NCBI GenBank assembly: GCA_021850325.1
Contig: JAJZMF010000027.1
Location: 138,307 to 202,306 of the forward strand
Length of the DNA: 64,000 nt
Direction of reading: 5' to 3'
Origin: Actinomycetes bacterium
Lineage (GTDB): Bacteria > Actinomycetota > Acidimicrobiia > Acidimicrobiales > Palsa-688
The notes beneath the pieces are model-generated. The model had not been told where the DNA came from. It saw nothing but the letters and a program-made list of their open reading frames with translations, and searched no databases. How positions within the stretch are numbered: position 1 is the first letter of the stretch; each line of letters opens with the position of its first letter. The position numbers and the translations under genes were made by a program. This document shows, one piece after another, positions 8,024 through 15,835 of this stretch.

Positions 8024-8472
8024 CCGTTCTCAGCACCGAGGAAGTGGTACAGCTCACACAGGAGATCTGGAGCGCACTGCTGGCGCCCCAGGGTACGCCG
8101 CAGCTGGAGCTCGACGACCTGCCCGGCTACGAGGTGCTGGCGACGACCGACATCACAGGCGAATGGAACGGCACCGTGTGCGTGGCCTGCTCGCGGGCCG
8201 CCGCCCGCCGTGTGACCTCTGTGATGTTCGAGATCCCCGACGAGGACCTGGGTGAGACCGATGTGCGCGATGCGGTCGGGGAACTGGTCAACGTGGTGGG
8301 GGGCAACATCAAGGGCCTTCTCCCGGGGCCCACCGTCCTGTCCCTGCCCAAGGTGGTGGAGGGCGGGGAGCTGTCCCTGCCTCCCCACCTGGAGCTGGCC
8401 CAGGAGGTCCGCTTCTCCTGGATGGCAGAGCCGGTCCTGGTGAGCGTCTGGACCGACACCAGCGCCGGCTGA
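8020..8472 (+). CDS. CheX-like phosphatase domain protein
   Basis: A 150-residue protein of the CheC/CheX/FliY phosphatase superfamily. The helix DAVGELVNVVGGNIKGLL carries the E-x-x-N dyad (Glu88, Asn91) that CheX uses to hydrolyse CheY phospho-aspartate. It has one such dyad, as in CheX rather than CheC. Its ATG overlaps the stop of the upstream CheY-like gene (ATGA), so kinase output and dephosphorylation partner are encoded together. The family assignment is from motif and size. Confidence 0.8.
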   Translation: MTVLSTEEVVQLTQEIWSALLAPQGTPQLELDDLPGYEVLATTDITGEWNGTVCVACSRAAARRVTSVMFEIPDEDLGETDVRDAVGELVNVVGGNIKGLLPGPTVLSLPKVVEGGELSLPPHLELAQEVRFSWMAEPVLVSVWTDTSAG

Positions 8473-8622
8473 GCGCCCGTTCCCCTCGCCCCCGTTCCCC
8501 TCGCCTCCGCCCGCCGGGGGGTGACCGGTGCCGACCGGCGGCGCGCCTGGCCCTGCCGGGGTGACCGGGACGGCCGCCCGGGGGACTTGCGCCCCGTCCC
8601 GGCCGGGTCGACACTGTCGGCC

Positions 8623-10044
8623 ATGGAGCCAGAAGAGTTCAGGCAGGCCGCCCACGCGTTGGTCGACTGGGTGGCCGACTTCCGCCTGAGGGTCGGTGAG
8701 CTGCCGGTACGGTCCCGGGTGGTGCCCGGGGAGGTGGCCTCCGCCCTGCCGGCGGCACCTCCCGAGGCGCCAGAGGACTTCACCGCCTTCCTGGCCGACC
8801 TGGACCGGGTGATCGTCCCCGGCATCACCCATGTCCAGCACCCGGGCCACTTTGCCTGGTTCCCGGCCAACGCCTCGCTGGCCTCGGTCCTCGGTGATAT
8901 CGCCGCTGCCGGCCTGGGCGCGTTGGGCCTCAGCTGGCAGTCGGCCCCGGCGCTGACCGAACTGGAACAGGTGGTCTGCGACTGGGCCCGCCAGCTGTGC
9001 GGTCTCTCGGACCGCTGGCAGGGGACCATCACCGATGGGGCGTCGACAGCGACGCTGGTGGCCCTCCTGGCGGCCCGCGAAAAGGTCACCGGCGGGTCCG
9101 GCCGCGCCGGTGGCCTCCAGGCCGAGGACCGGCCCCTCACCGTGTACTGCTCCGCGGACGCCCACTCCTCGGTGCCCAAGGCGGCCCTGCTGGCAGGCTA
9201 TGGCAGCGACAACCTGAGGTTGGTACCGGTCACCCGGCCCGGCAGGGCCATGGACGTGCAGGCCCTGGAGGCGGCACTGGCTGCGGACGTGGCCGGGGGC
9301 CGCCGCCCGGCAGCGGTCGTGGCCACCGCCGGTACGACCGCCACCACTGCGTTCGACCCGCTGGCCGAGGTGTGCGAGGTGGCGTCCCGCTACGGGGCCT
9401 GGGTGCACGTCGATGCGGCGATGGCCGGCTCGGCCATGTTGCTGCCCGAGCAGCGTCCTCTCTTCGAGGGCATCGAGGGGGCCTGGTCGTTGTGCTGGAA
9501 CCCTCACAAGTGGTTGGGCTCGGTCCTCGAGACCTCCCTCTTCTACGTCAAGCACCCGGAGGACCTGGTGAACGTGATGGCCACCGACCCCAGCTACCTG
9601 CGCTCCGCCCGGGACGGCAGCGTCGTGCAGTACCGGGACTGGGGCCTCCCCCTCGGCAGGCGTTTCCGGGCGCTGCGCCTGTGGGGCCTGTTGCGCCTGG
9701 AGGGGGCCGAGGCCATAAGGGCCCGGCTGCGCCGGGACCTGGCCAACGCCCGGAGGCTGGAGGGCCTGGTCAGGGAGGCTGCCGATTGGGAGGTCGTGGC
9801 GCCGGTGAGCCTGCAGACCGTCTGCGTGCGCCACGTCCCGGCGGGCCTGGCCGGCCCGGCCCTCGAGCAGCACACCCAGGCCTGGTGCGAGGCGGTCAAC
9901 CTCTCGGGGGTGGGCCACGTGACGGCAGCGCTGCTGGACGGCTCGTGGATGGTGCGCGTGTCAATAGGCGCCGAACCGACGCAGTGGGAGCACGTGGAGC
10001 GGCTGTGGCGCCGGATGCAGGAGGAAGCGGCCAGGGAGGCCTGA
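8623..10044 (+). CDS. PLP-dependent group II decarboxylase (aromatic-L-amino-acid decarboxylase-like)
   Basis: A 473-residue fold-type I PLP enzyme. Group II decarboxylase features: HPGHFAWFPA near the substrate entrance, ITDGASTATL binding PLP phosphate, HVDAAMAGSAML with the Asp that contacts the pyridine nitrogen, and NPHKW with the Schiff-base lysine at residue 296. The family decarboxylates Trp, Tyr, DOPA, Phe or related amino acids; which one cannot be told here. I chose ATG 8623 because the MEPEEFRQAAHALVDW start matches the family N-terminus, while the 34 upstream in-frame codons look like Arg/Gly-rich non-coding sequence. It is convergent with the alpha/beta hydrolase gene. Confidence 0.9.
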   Translation: MEPEEFRQAAHALVDWVADFRLRVGELPVRSRVVPGEVASALPAAPPEAPEDFTAFLADLDRVIVPGITHVQHPGHFAWFPANASLASVLGDIAAAGLGALGLSWQSAPALTELEQVVCDWARQLCGLSDRWQGTITDGASTATLVALLAAREKVTGGSGRAGGLQAEDRPLTVYCSADAHSSVPKAALLAGYGSDNLRLVPVTRPGRAMDVQALEAALAADVAGGRRPAAVVATAGTTATTAFDPLAEVCEVASRYGAWVHVDAAMAGSAMLLPEQRPLFEGIEGAWSLCWNPHKWLGSVLETSLFYVKHPEDLVNVMATDPSYLRSARDGSVVQYRDWGLPLGRRFRALRLWGLLRLEGAEAIRARLRRDLANARRLEGLVREAADWEVVAPVSLQTVCVRHVPAGLAGPALEQHTQAWCEAVNLSGVGHVTAALLDGSWMVRVSIGAEPTQWEHVERLWRRMQEEAAREA

Positions 10045-10052
10045 GGCCGGGC

Positions 10053-10889
10053 TCAGCCCGGGTGGGGCCCGGGGCCGAGCGAGGCCACGAAGCGGACCAG
10101 GAGGTCCACCACCTGCTCGGGCATGTCCCGGTGGAGCGAGTGGCCGCCGGGCAGCTCGACGAACCGGTCCGCAGGCAGCATCTCGACCAGGGCCTGTCGT
10201 TCGGGGCCGAGCAGTGCGGTGCCCTGCACGATGGGCAGAGCACCCTCCACCTCGTGGGCGGCGACGACGAGCACCGGCACGGCGGCCCGGGAGACCATCG
10301 CAGGCAGCTCCCAGGTGAACCCGGCCCTCAGCGCCCGGGCCACCTCAGCCGTGTCGCAGGCCTCCAGCGCGGCCACGGACTGCTCGACCTCCTGGTCCGT
10401 CCAGCCCGGGTTGGCGTCCTTCAGTTGCTGCCAATAGGCGCCCCTGTCGCCGGCTACCGCGGCAGCCAGGGCTTCGGCCCCGTCCGCCAGCAGCTCCGTG
10501 CCGAGAGCCGAGCGTGCGGGTGGGTCCTCCAGCACGACGGACCGGGCAGCCCCGGGGTGGGCACCCGCCAGGGCCAGTGCGACCACCGCCCCCAGGCTGT
10601 GGCCCACCAGGACGTCGACCTGGCCCGGCAGGGCGCTCGATGCCGCGTCGACCAGGGCACCCAGGGGGTCGGCGGGCGCCACCGGACGTGGGCCCTCTCC
10701 GTGCCCGGCCAGGTCGACGGCCGTGACGTCCCAGCCCCGGGCAGCGAGAGCGGGTGCGACGCGGGACCAGGTCGACGAGGACGACATGACCCCGTGGAGG
10801 AGGCCGGCGCGGACGTGCCCGGGGCCCTGCTCGGCGGCCCAGTGGAACGTGCCCGGGGCCAGGCGGCGTGGGCCTTGTTGCTCCAGCAT
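10053..10889 (-). CDS. Alpha/beta-fold hydrolase
   Basis: A 278-residue hydrolase without a signal peptide, so cytoplasmic. Oxyanion strand LLHGVMSSSSTW, nucleophile elbow GHSLGAV and catalytic His in PGGHSLHRDMPE are all present. Sequence style (VDLAGHGEG, then a cap region) fits the esterase/haloperoxidase/lactonase group. I chose ATG 10889, which has GGTGAG 5 bases upstream; GTG 10895 is in frame just before it. A TACGGT hexamer ends 8 bases before the ATG and could be a -10 box. The substrate is unknown. Confidence 0.85.
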   Translation of the reverse strand: MLEQQGPRRLAPGTFHWAAEQGPGHVRAGLLHGVMSSSSTWSRVAPALAARGWDVTAVDLAGHGEGPRPVAPADPLGALVDAASSALPGQVDVLVGHSLGAVVALALAGAHPGAARSVVLEDPPARSALGTELLADGAEALAAAVAGDRGAYWQQLKDANPGWTDQEVEQSVAALEACDTAEVARALRAGFTWELPAMVSRAAVPVLVVAAHEVEGALPIVQGTALLGPERQALVEMLPADRFVELPGGHSLHRDMPEQVVDLLVRFVASLGPGPHPG

Positions 10890-11029
10890 GGCCACTCACC
10901 GTAGCGGAGGAGCGCCGCGCCGGAGGCTGCGTGCCCCCGGCCCCGGTGGGGCCCAACCGTGGGCTGTGGCCGACCGGCAGCGGGTGCGGGCGACGGCAGG
11001 CGCCGCCCGTTAGCATCCACCAGGGGGAG

Positions 11030-11857
11030 GTGGCCGTCCTGGACACTACCTGGTACTTGGACCTCAACCGGCTGGCCCGCCACACCGCCTGGGCGCACCG
11101 GGCCGTGGCGGGTTACGTCGGGTCACTGCTCTCGCCGGTGGGCGGGGCGCTGCTCGCCCTGGCGGGCGTCGTCGTCCTGGGTTGGCTGAGCGCCAGACGG
11201 AGCCGCCCTGACCAGGTGGCCACCGTTGTCTGGGCCGCAGTCGGGGGAATGGTCGCCCTCGGCCTCGATGTCGTCCTGGCTCAGGTCCTGGCCACGCAAC
11301 GGCCCTACCAGGCACTGAGCGGGGTGGAGGTCCTGGTGCCCCGGTCCACGAGCCTGGGCGCCATGCCCAACAGCCACGCTGCGCTGGCCGGCGGCGTCGT
11401 TGCCGGGCTCTACCTGGCACGGCGCTGGTGGCTCGGCACCCTGGCCCTCGTGCTGGCCCTGCTGCTCGGCTTGGGGCTCGTTTACGTCGGCGCCGACTAC
11501 CCCTCCGACGCGCTGGCCGGCCTGGCCTTCGGAGCGGTCTGCGAGGTGGTCCTGTGGCCGCTCGGCGCCTGGTTGATCGTCCCCCTGGTGGAGTCCCTGG
11601 CCTCAGGGCCGCTGGCGTTCACGGTCGCCTCACGTGCCGCGCTCCCTGCGGCGCAGCGTGCCGGCCGCCGTCGTGCCCACCCGCTGGCCGTCGGCCAGGC
11701 CGACGGTCTGCCGAGCGCCCGGGCCATGGAGGCCCTCAGGGCGGCTACCGAGGCGGCACGCCACGTGCCGGGCGGCGCGGGCACGGCGGCTCCCGGGCCA
11801 CACCCGGGGAACGTCCGCCTACGTCGACCGGGCGGCACGGACCAGGGAGCGCCCTGA
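11030..11857 (+). CDS. PAP2-superfamily membrane protein with an altered active site
   Basis: About 275 residues with several membrane segments and the order of PAP2/undecaprenyl-diphosphate phosphatase motifs. Motif 1 is ATQRPYQ, motif 2 is AMPNSHAA (normally PSGH, so its His is kept), and motif 3 is VGADYPSDALAG. In active enzymes motif 3 has a histidine (G-x-H-Y-P-S-D) that forms the phospho-enzyme; here that position is Asp. Activity may be lost or changed. The C-terminal tail from about 215 is charged and Pro/Ala-rich. The start is uncertain: GTG 11030 follows GGGGGAG directly, and CTG 11039 is better spaced. A TAGCAT hexamer lies a little upstream. Confidence 0.7.
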   Translation: MAVLDTTWYLDLNRLARHTAWAHRAVAGYVGSLLSPVGGALLALAGVVVLGWLSARRSRPDQVATVVWAAVGGMVALGLDVVLAQVLATQRPYQALSGVEVLVPRSTSLGAMPNSHAALAGGVVAGLYLARRWWLGTLALVLALLLGLGLVYVGADYPSDALAGLAFGAVCEVVLWPLGAWLIVPLVESLASGPLAFTVASRAALPAAQRAGRRRAHPLAVGQADGLPSARAMEALRAATEAARHVPGGAGTAAPGPHPGNVRLRRPGGTDQGAP

Positions 11858-11941
11858 ACCAAGGCCTCCCGCCCTGCTGTCCGGTCCCGGGGCCGGCGAT
11901 GGGACCGGACAGCGGTCCCCGGCCTGCAGGCGCCTGCCGGT

Positions 11942-12193
11942 TCAGGAGGTCAACGAGCGTCGTTCGACCTCGCTCATGCCACCCCAGATCCCGTGCGGCT
12001 CCCGTATGCGCAGCGCGTACTGGAGGCACTCGGCGCGCACGGCGCAGCTGGCGCAGACGGCCTTGGCCTGCCGTTCCCGCGCTGCGCGAACGTCCTTGCG
12101 CTCGAAATGGGCAGGAGCGAAAAATACGGCTGCTGAATGTCCCCGGCAGGCGGCACTGTCCTGCCAGTCACCTGGTGCGTGCAAAGCAGTCAT
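11942..12193 (-). CDS. WhiB-family iron-sulphur transcription factor (WhiB4-locus type)
   Basis: An 83-residue actinobacteria-specific regulator that binds a [4Fe-4S] cluster through four cysteines: Cys16, Cys47, Cys50 and Cys56 (C...C-x2-C-x5-C). The Wbl turn GIWGG (68-72) and a basic C-terminus follow. These proteins sense oxidants or NO and act with the primary sigma factor. I chose ATG 12193, which has GAGGAA upstream; the frame is open much further but antisense. It is divergent from a pair of Get3/ArsA-like ATPase genes, the same arrangement as whiB4 (Rv3681c) with Rv3679-Rv3680, so it is probably a WhiB4-type paralogue. Confidence 0.93.
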   Translation of the reverse strand: MTALHAPGDWQDSAACRGHSAAVFFAPAHFERKDVRAARERQAKAVCASCAVRAECLQYALRIREPHGIWGGMSEVERRSLTS

Positions 12194-12212
12194 GAATGTT
12201 CCTCGACTATCG

Positions 12213-12241
12213 AAGGTACTCGGGGCCGCACGGCGTGACAA
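12213..12241 (-). promoter_or_regulatory. Promoter of the whiB gene
   Basis: On the minus strand, TTGTCA (12241-12236) and TACCTT (12218-12213) have a 17-base spacer. Initiation near 12206 leaves a leader of about a dozen bases that includes the GAGGAA ribosome-binding site. Confidence 0.6.
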
Positions 12242-12307
12242 TAGGCAATTCGACCTGGTGCAGCCGGGTGCGGGAGGGCCGCGGGAGGTGGACGGCACGC
12301 CAGCGGG

Positions 12308-12313
12308 TAGCCT
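12308..12313 (+). promoter_or_regulatory. Candidate -10 box for the Get3-like gene pair
   Basis: TAGCCT, the hexamer seen before many genes in this window, lies 36 bases before TTG 12350. That gives a short leader carrying GGGAG as ribosome-binding site. Confidence 0.4.
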
Positions 12314-12349
12314 TCGCCTGTCGAGCTGTGGAGCCGTTAGGGAGCCGAG

Positions 12350-13378
12350 TTGGTCGTCGAAGAGTTCTTTGCCCAGACCCGGGTCTTTGTCGTGACAGGT
12401 AAGGGTGGGGTGGGCAAGACGACTCTGAGCGGGGCCATGGCCAACCTCGCTGCCCGCCACGGGCTGTCGTGCCTGGTGGTGCAGATGGCGGCTCCGGGGG
12501 CCTCACGGCCGCCGGAGACCGCGCACCTGTCGCGTCTGTTCGGCCAGGACGGGGTGCTCGACTACGAGGAACTGGTCCTGAAGCCGCTGGACGGGCCGGA
12601 GCCGGCCGGGCAGGTCAGGGCACGTGCGCTCCGGGCGGACACGGCTCTGGTCGAGTACCTGCACGCGCACGGGATGAAGCGGCTGTCGCGTCGGCTGGCG
12701 ACCAGCGGTGCCCTGGACGTGGTGGCCACCGCCGTGCCCGGCATGCCCGACATCCTGGTCCTGGGCAAGCTCAAGCAGATGGAGAGGGCGGCCGCCGCCG
12801 GCCAGCCGGGCGCCCCGGACGTCATCGTGCTCGACGCTCCGGCGGCGGGCCACGCCGTGAGGTTCCTGCAGAGCCCGCACGGCCTGCTCGGCGCGGCCAC
12901 CGGAGGTCCCGTCCGGGCACAGGCCGAGGAAGTCGTCGCCATGCTGTCGGACCCCACCCGCTGCCAGGTGGTGCTGGTCACGACGCCCGAGGAGACGCCG
13001 GTCAGCGAGACGGTCGAGACGGCTCAGGCCCTGGAGGACAAGGCGGGCGCCGCCCTGTGCACGGTGGTCGTGAACGGCCGGATGCCCCACCTGGACCTGC
13101 CGGCCGACCTGTGCGCGGAGGTACTGGTGGGAGCCGCCGGCAGACGAGGTGCCCGCCTGAGCGAGCCGGGAGCCAACGAGCTCGTAGCCGCTGCCGCGCT
13201 GCGCCGGGCGCGGCAGCGCTCGGAGGCGGCACAGGTCGAGAGGCTGGCCGCGGAGCTGCCCCTGCCCCAGCTGGAGCTCCCGTTCTGCTTCAGCACCGAG
13301 CTGGGACCGGCGCAGCTGGCACTGCTCACGGACGCCCTGGAATCGGGACTGGCGTCCTGGTCGCCGGTCAGGCTGTGA
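12350..13378 (+). CDS. Get3/ArsA-like P-loop ATPase, first of a pair
   Basis: A 342-residue deviant-Walker-A ATPase. The P-loop GKGGVGKTT (about 17-25) is intact, and the switch region IVLDAPAAGHAVRF matches the ArsA/Get3 family (normally V-D-T-A-P-T-G-H). In eukaryotes Get3 carries tail-anchored proteins; bacterial homologues such as mycobacterial Rv3679 have less defined roles. Start TTG 12350 with GGGAG upstream. Its stop overlaps the next ATPase gene by GTGA, so the two subunits are made together and probably form a heterodimer. It is divergent from whiB. Confidence 0.88.
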   Translation: MVVEEFFAQTRVFVVTGKGGVGKTTLSGAMANLAARHGLSCLVVQMAAPGASRPPETAHLSRLFGQDGVLDYEELVLKPLDGPEPAGQVRARALRADTALVEYLHAHGMKRLSRRLATSGALDVVATAVPGMPDILVLGKLKQMERAAAAGQPGAPDVIVLDAPAAGHAVRFLQSPHGLLGAATGGPVRAQAEEVVAMLSDPTRCQVVLVTTPEETPVSETVETAQALEDKAGAALCTVVVNGRMPHLDLPADLCAEVLVGAAGRRGARLSEPGANELVAAAALRRARQRSEAAQVERLAAELPLPQLELPFCFSTELGPAQLALLTDALESGLASWSPVRL

Positions 13379-14553
13379 ACCCGGCTGGCGAGGAGCCCCG
13401 GGAGCAGGGGGACGGCGTGCGCCACGACGGCCGGGACGCGCCCGCGCCGCCCAGGGCGCAGGTGGTGGTCTGCATCGGCCCCGGGGGAGTGGGCAAGACG
13501 TCGACCTCGGCGGCGCTGGCCCTGCTGGCCGCCCGCGAGGGTGCCCGCGCCTGCGTGGTGACCATAGACCCAGCGCGCCGGCTGGCCGATGCCCTGGGGA
13601 TCTCATCGGTGGGCAACGAGCCGAGCCGGGTGCCGCCGCCGGCCGGTCAGAGCTGGGCCGGGGAGCTGTGGGCCGTGATGCTGGACGCCCAGCAGACCTT
13701 CGACGAGCTGGTGAGCCGGTACGCGACCAGTGAGGGCCAGGCGGCAGCCATCCGGGCGAACCCCGTCTACCGCAACCTCTCGTCGGCGTTGTCGGGGACC
13801 CAGGAGTACATGGCGGTGGAGAAGCTCTTCGAGCTCCAGGAGAGCGGGCTGTACGACCTGATAGTGGTGGACACGCCGCCCGCCCAGCACGCGCTCGACT
13901 TCATGGAGGCACCGCGTCACCTGGCCCGCCTGCTCGACAACCGGGTCTTCCGGATGCTGATGGTGCCCACCCGGGTCGGCCTCCGAGCCCTCGAGATGGG
14001 GGCACAGCTCATGCTGCGCACCATCGCCAAGGTCGCGGGCGGCCAGGTGGTCACCGACACGGTGCAGTTCTTCACGGAGTTCGAGGGCATGGAGGCGGGC
14101 TTCCGGGCGCGGGCGCAGCGAGCGGACGAGCTGCTCCACTCCAGCCAGGCCAGGTTCGTCCTGGTGTGCTCGCCCCGGCGGGACACGGTCGAGGAGGCGC
14201 TCTTCCTGGCCTCGCAGCTCCGACATGAGGGCCTGGCGGTGGCAAGCGTGGTGGTAAACCGGTGCTACCCGCGCTTCGACGCCGTGCCCGAAGACGTGGC
14301 CGACGCTTTGCGCGAGGAGGGCCTGGGTGGGGTGGTGGCCAACCTGGCCGACCTACGAGCCGTGGGCGAGAAGGAGGAACAGCAGCTGGCCCGGGTCCGG
14401 AGCTTCCTCCCCGAGGCGCTGGTGCTCCGGGTCCCGCTCCTCTTCACCGAGGTGACGGACGTGGTCTCCCTGGCGGAGCTGGCGGGCCACCTCTCGGGCG
14501 CCCCCGCTGCTGGTGCCCCGGCTGCGGGCGCCCCGGCTGCGGGCGGCAGCTGA
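13375..14553 (+). CDS. Get3/ArsA-like P-loop ATPase, second of a pair
   Basis: A 392-residue partner of the preceding ATPase (mycobacterial counterpart Rv3680). The P-loop GPGGVGKTS lies near residue 38, followed by IDPARRLADALG and VVDTPPAQHALDF, all ArsA/Get3 family motifs. GTG 13375 overlaps the upstream stop as GTGA. The first 30 residues are polar and probably disordered, and the tail ends with three GAPAA units. Unlike the first subunit, it has a long insert with helical, Met-rich segments (RVGLRALEMGAQLML), a plausible client-binding groove. Confidence 0.88.
   Translation: MNPAGEEPREQGDGVRHDGRDAPAPPRAQVVVCIGPGGVGKTSTSAALALLAAREGARACVVTIDPARRLADALGISSVGNEPSRVPPPAGQSWAGELWAVMLDAQQTFDELVSRYATSEGQAAAIRANPVYRNLSSALSGTQEYMAVEKLFELQESGLYDLIVVDTPPAQHALDFMEAPRHLARLLDNRVFRMLMVPTRVGLRALEMGAQLMLRTIAKVAGGQVVTDTVQFFTEFEGMEAGFRARAQRADELLHSSQARFVLVCSPRRDTVEEALFLASQLRHEGLAVASVVVNRCYPRFDAVPEDVADALREEGLGGVVANLADLRAVGEKEEQQLARVRSFLPEALVLRVPLLFTEVTDVVSLAELAGHLSGAPAAGAPAAGAPAAGGS
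14497..14541. repeat. 15-bp tandem repeat encoding GAPAA x3
   Basis: Three 15-bp units at the 3' end of the second ATPase gene encode Gly-Ala-Pro-Ala-Ala repeats just before the stop codon. Likely a flexible tail that varies by slippage. Confidence 0.75.
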
Positions 14554-14630
14554 GGTCGATCTCGGGGGTACCCGCCGGGCCGCTCCCAGGCCCGGCCGGG
14601 GAGGCGCAGGGCTTTGCCGGCGGGCGGCCC

Positions 14631-15008
14631 TCAGGAGTCGGTGCTGGCCTCGGTGCTGTGAGAGGCCTCCGATTTGCGGAAGGCCTCCTTTGCCTCGTCG
14701 ACCGTCTCGGTCATGGTGACAATGCGGTCGAAGCCCGTGGTCCGCAGTGTCCTCACCAGGCTGGCCCGGTTGCACGCGACCACGACGTCGCCGCCCATCT
14801 CCCGGGCACGCCGTATGCCCCCGATGAGCGCGCCCAGGCCGGCCGAGTCCACAAAGGGCACACCGCTCATGTCGATCACCAACCGGGGGCTCGATGCCAG
14901 TTCGGCGAGGGACTGGCGGAACTGGCTCACGGTGAAGGCGTCGAGCTCACCCAAGGGACGGCAGATCGTATAGCCGTCCTCCGTGTGTTCCTGCTCGATG
15001 TTGAGCAC
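14631..15008 (-). CDS. STAS-domain anti-sigma-factor antagonist
   Basis: A 125-residue SpoIIAA/RsbV-like protein. The core DMSGVPFVDSAGLGALIGG contains the serine that anti-sigma kinases phosphorylate (the Ser of VDSAG). In such partner-switch systems the unphosphorylated antagonist captures the anti-sigma kinase and frees the sigma factor. I chose GTG 15008, with GGGAGGTG just upstream; the frame extends further but without a domain. No cognate RsbW-type kinase or sigma gene is in the window. It is divergent from an orphan receiver gene about 100 bp away. Confidence 0.88.
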   Translation of the reverse strand: MLNIEQEHTEDGYTICRPLGELDAFTVSQFRQSLAELASSPRLVIDMSGVPFVDSAGLGALIGGIRRAREMGGDVVVACNRASLVRTLRTTGFDRIVTMTETVDEAKEAFRKSEASHSTEASTDS

Positions 15009-15099
15009 GGCACCTCCCAGTCGACCGCCCCGGGGCTTACGGAGTGCCGCCCAACGGGCACGGGATGTCGCCAAGATGCTACCCGCAATGGTGGCGAGG

Positions 15100-15105
15100 T
15101 ACCCT
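15100..15105 (+). promoter_or_regulatory. -10 box of a predicted leaderless receiver gene
   Basis: TACCCT ends 6 bases before GTG 15112, so transcription should begin at or next to the start codon. Confidence 0.5.
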
Positions 15106-15111
15106 CGGGAG

Positions 15112-15534
15112 GTGCCCGACCTGTTGATCGCCACTGACTCCCAGGCCGTCTACGACGAGGTTGTCGCCGCAGTCGAGGACGTCGACGTGCTCATCCGTTG
15201 GGCCCGGGACGGCAGGGCCGTGCTGCCGGCGCACCGGGACCGCCCGGCGGACCTCGTCATCGCCGACCTGCAGATCGGGTCCATGGGCGGTTACGCCATC
15301 GGTATGGACCTGGCGCTGGAAGCCGGTGCCGGGCGGGTACCCGCCGTCCCGGTGCTGCTGTTGCTGGACCGCAGCGTGGACGTGTTCCTGGCCCGCCGTA
15401 CGGGCGTCGCCGGTTGGCTCGTCAAGCCCCTGAGCCCGATGAGCACCCGTGCCGCCGTCAGGGCCCTGCTGGCCGGAGACCGCTACTACGCCGGTAGCCC
15501 TGCACCGGGGGGCCGGGAGGCGCTGCCGGCCTGA
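15112..15534 (+). CDS. Orphan receiver-domain protein with non-canonical acidic pocket
   Basis: A 140-residue CheY-fold protein. The phospho-acceptor equivalent is Asp52 (IADLQIGSMGG) and the conserved lysine is Lys105 (LVKPL). The usual first acidic pair is reduced to Thr8-Asp9, and the Thr/Ser after strand 4 is not in its usual context (LLLLDRS). It may be phosphorylated weakly or work without phosphorylation. No output domain. I chose GTG 15112 because of the -10 box just upstream; the frame is open further 5' without domain content. It is divergent from the STAS gene, so the two may belong to one signalling path. Confidence 0.72.
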   Translation: MPDLLIATDSQAVYDEVVAAVEDVDVLIRWARDGRAVLPAHRDRPADLVIADLQIGSMGGYAIGMDLALEAGAGRVPAVPVLLLLDRSVDVFLARRTGVAGWLVKPLSPMSTRAAVRALLAGDRYYAGSPAPGGREALPA

Positions 15535-15628
15535 GCCGGGCTGTTGCCCGAGCTGCTGGGGCCCGAACTGCCGGGAGAGGCGCCGGCCGGCGCGCTCGCC
15601 CGGCGCCGCGACGGCGAGCAGCTTTGGG

Positions 15629-15634
15629 TAGGAT
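15629..15634 (+). promoter_or_regulatory. -10 box of tRNA-Pro
   Basis: TAGGAT lies 9 bases before the first base of tRNA-Pro, correct for initiation just upstream of the mature 5' end. Confidence 0.45.
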
Positions 15635-15643
15635 CAACGCTTA

Positions 15644-15718
15644 CGGGAAGTAGCGCAGCTTGGTTAGCGCGCAGCGTTCGGGACGCTGAGGCCGGGGGTT
15701 CAAATCCCCCCTTCCCGA
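15644..15718 (+). tRNA. tRNA-Pro (CGG anticodon)
   Basis: A full cloverleaf can be drawn: acceptor CGGGAAG/CTTCCCG, D-stem GCGC/GCGC, anticodon stem CAGCG/CGCTG with loop TTCGGGA (anticodon CGG, reading CCG), T-stem GGGGG/CCCCC with TTCAAAT, and discriminator A. CCA is not encoded. Position 1 is C, as in bacterial tRNA-Pro. Confidence 0.95.
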
Positions 15719-15835
15719 CTGGCGACAGCGCTGGTCGACCGGAGCCTCTGCTGGACAGGCCCGACAGCCTTCCGGGCCGCGACGACGGCGTCGAGATCCT
15801 CGCCCTGCTCTCGGGCCCGGCGGCCGCTCCGCAGG

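Noticed and set aside
7432-9918. An 828-codon open frame on the minus strand
   Set aside because: It lies antisense to the CheY, CheX and decarboxylase genes, all with clear motifs. Long antisense frames are expected at this G+C content; its translation is Gly/Arg/Pro/His-rich with no domain.
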